Of a DNA stretch of 5,624 nucleotides, positions 5,189 through 5,624 are shown piece by piece. The stretch's first letter is position 1; the number at the start of each line of letters is the position of its first letter. Below the pieces are notes generated by a model. It made no database searches. It saw nothing but the letters and a program-made list of their open reading frames with translations, and was not told where the DNA came from. This DNA is from Caldisericia bacterium (GTDB lineage Bacteria; Caldisericota; Caldisericia; UBA6126): positions 1 through 5,624 of the forward strand of contig JAQVYZ010000084.1 of NCBI GenBank assembly GCA_028708485.1, written 5' to 3'. The position numbers were made by a program, and so were the translations under genes.

Positions 5189-5624
5189 ATGGTGAAGGTG
5201 GGTGTACATTGTCCGGTAGATAGAACTCTACTAAGTGTAATTAGATGGGCAAAAGGAATACAATCTAGTACAGCACAATACTTTTTACAAAATCCTCACA
5301 CCTATCAGGCAAGGAAAGTGACAAAAAAGGAATGGAACTCTTTTTACCGGATGTTAACAACAGAACGCATCTCGCCTATCTTCATCCATGCACCTTATGT
5401 TGTGAATTTATGCTCAACTAATGAAGCTGTGAGGGAAAAGAGTACAACAGTTATTCAGAATCTTCTTCATGTGATTGAAGACAAGCCCGATTCTTATTTG
5501 ATAGTTCATGTTGGGTATCATGGGGGAAGCGGTTTCGAATCCGGTTTTCTTCGATTCAGAGAATCCCTGGATTCTATCCATGGGACGGTTGCTATTCACA
5601 AGCTCGTGATAGAGAACTCATCTG
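5189..5624 (+). CDS. nfo: Endonuclease IV (AP endonuclease), N-terminal part, runs off the window
   Basis: The first 145 codons of a gene whose 3' end is outside the window (family length about 280). Endonuclease IV cuts the DNA backbone 5' of abasic sites in base-excision repair and acts with a tri-metal centre in a TIM barrel. The visible signatures are GVHCPV at 5-10 (family usual GAHVS), FLQNPHTY near 32-39 (usual F-KNPR-W), HAPYVVNL at 67-74 (usual H-SYLINL), VHVGYHGG at 106-113 (usual FHPGSH) and VIEN at 140-143. By comparison with E. coli Nfo, the metal-ligand equivalents are H67, H107 and E142, all kept. The Arg of the DNA-penetrating loop (E. coli R37) appears to be His37 here, and the first strand motif is divergent. 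The start ATG at 5189 has AGGA 5 nt upstream; GTG at 5192 is a less likely alternative. The sequence is somewhat divergent from textbook Nfo, so a TIM-barrel relative is not excluded. Confidence 0.85.
   Translation, partial: MVKVGVHCPVDRTLLSVIRWAKGIQSSTAQYFLQNPHTYQARKVTKKEWNSFYRMLTTERISPIFIHAPYVVNLCSTNEAVREKSTTVIQNLLHVIEDKPDSYLIVHVGYHGGSGFESGFLRFRESLDSIHGTVAIHKLVIENSS

Noticed and set aside
5414..5599. Small - strand gene opposite nfo
   Set aside because: It is antisense to the well-supported nfo frame, has no recognisable motif and no good ribosome binding site.

Overview
The window looks like chromosomal DNA from a moderately AT-rich bacterium with compact genes, strong Shine-Dalgarno sites and tRNA genes that do not encode CCA. 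The order priA-def-fmt is a conserved housekeeping block best known from Firmicutes and several other bacterial phyla. A secreted protein with a cohesin-like fold and 'copper amine oxidase-like' repeats also fits Firmicutes or deep-branching anaerobic/thermophilic lineages such as Atribacterota. The taxon is inferred from gene content only and is uncertain. I see no phage, transposon, CRISPR or plasmid signature.

Layout. Left edge, + strand: the C-terminal end of a uridine phosphorylase-type nucleoside phosphorylase. It meets fmt tail to tail, with the two reading frames overlapping by 23 bp. From about 5060 down to 199 everything is on the - strand, in transcription order: tRNA-Ile(GAT), tRNA-Ala(TGC), a secreted multidomain protein, a strong terminator-like hairpin, priA, def (TTG start, 1 nt after priA) and fmt (ATGA overlap with def). 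At the right edge, after a 128-bp divergent intergenic region, a + strand endonuclease IV gene (nfo) runs off the window.

How the genes work together. def and fmt are the two ends of the N-formylmethionine cycle: Fmt formylates initiator Met-tRNA and Def removes the formyl group from new proteins. priA serves replication restart and nfo serves base-excision repair. The tRNA pair and the secreted protein appear to share one transcription unit, because only 43 nt separate tRNA-Ala from the start codon.

Main points of interest. (1) The PriA homologue is full-frame and keeps all eight zinc-binding cysteines, but every superfamily-2 helicase motif I could align is destroyed (Walker A, DEEH box, SAT-like motif, motifs V and VI), so it is probably an ATPase-dead structural PriA. 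(2) The 3' arm of the terminator hairpin in front of priA is also its Shine-Dalgarno sequence. (3) The Ile-Ala tRNA pair, typical of rRNA spacers, lies here without adjacent rRNA and apparently leads an mRNA. I found no clear evidence of an entirely new system.
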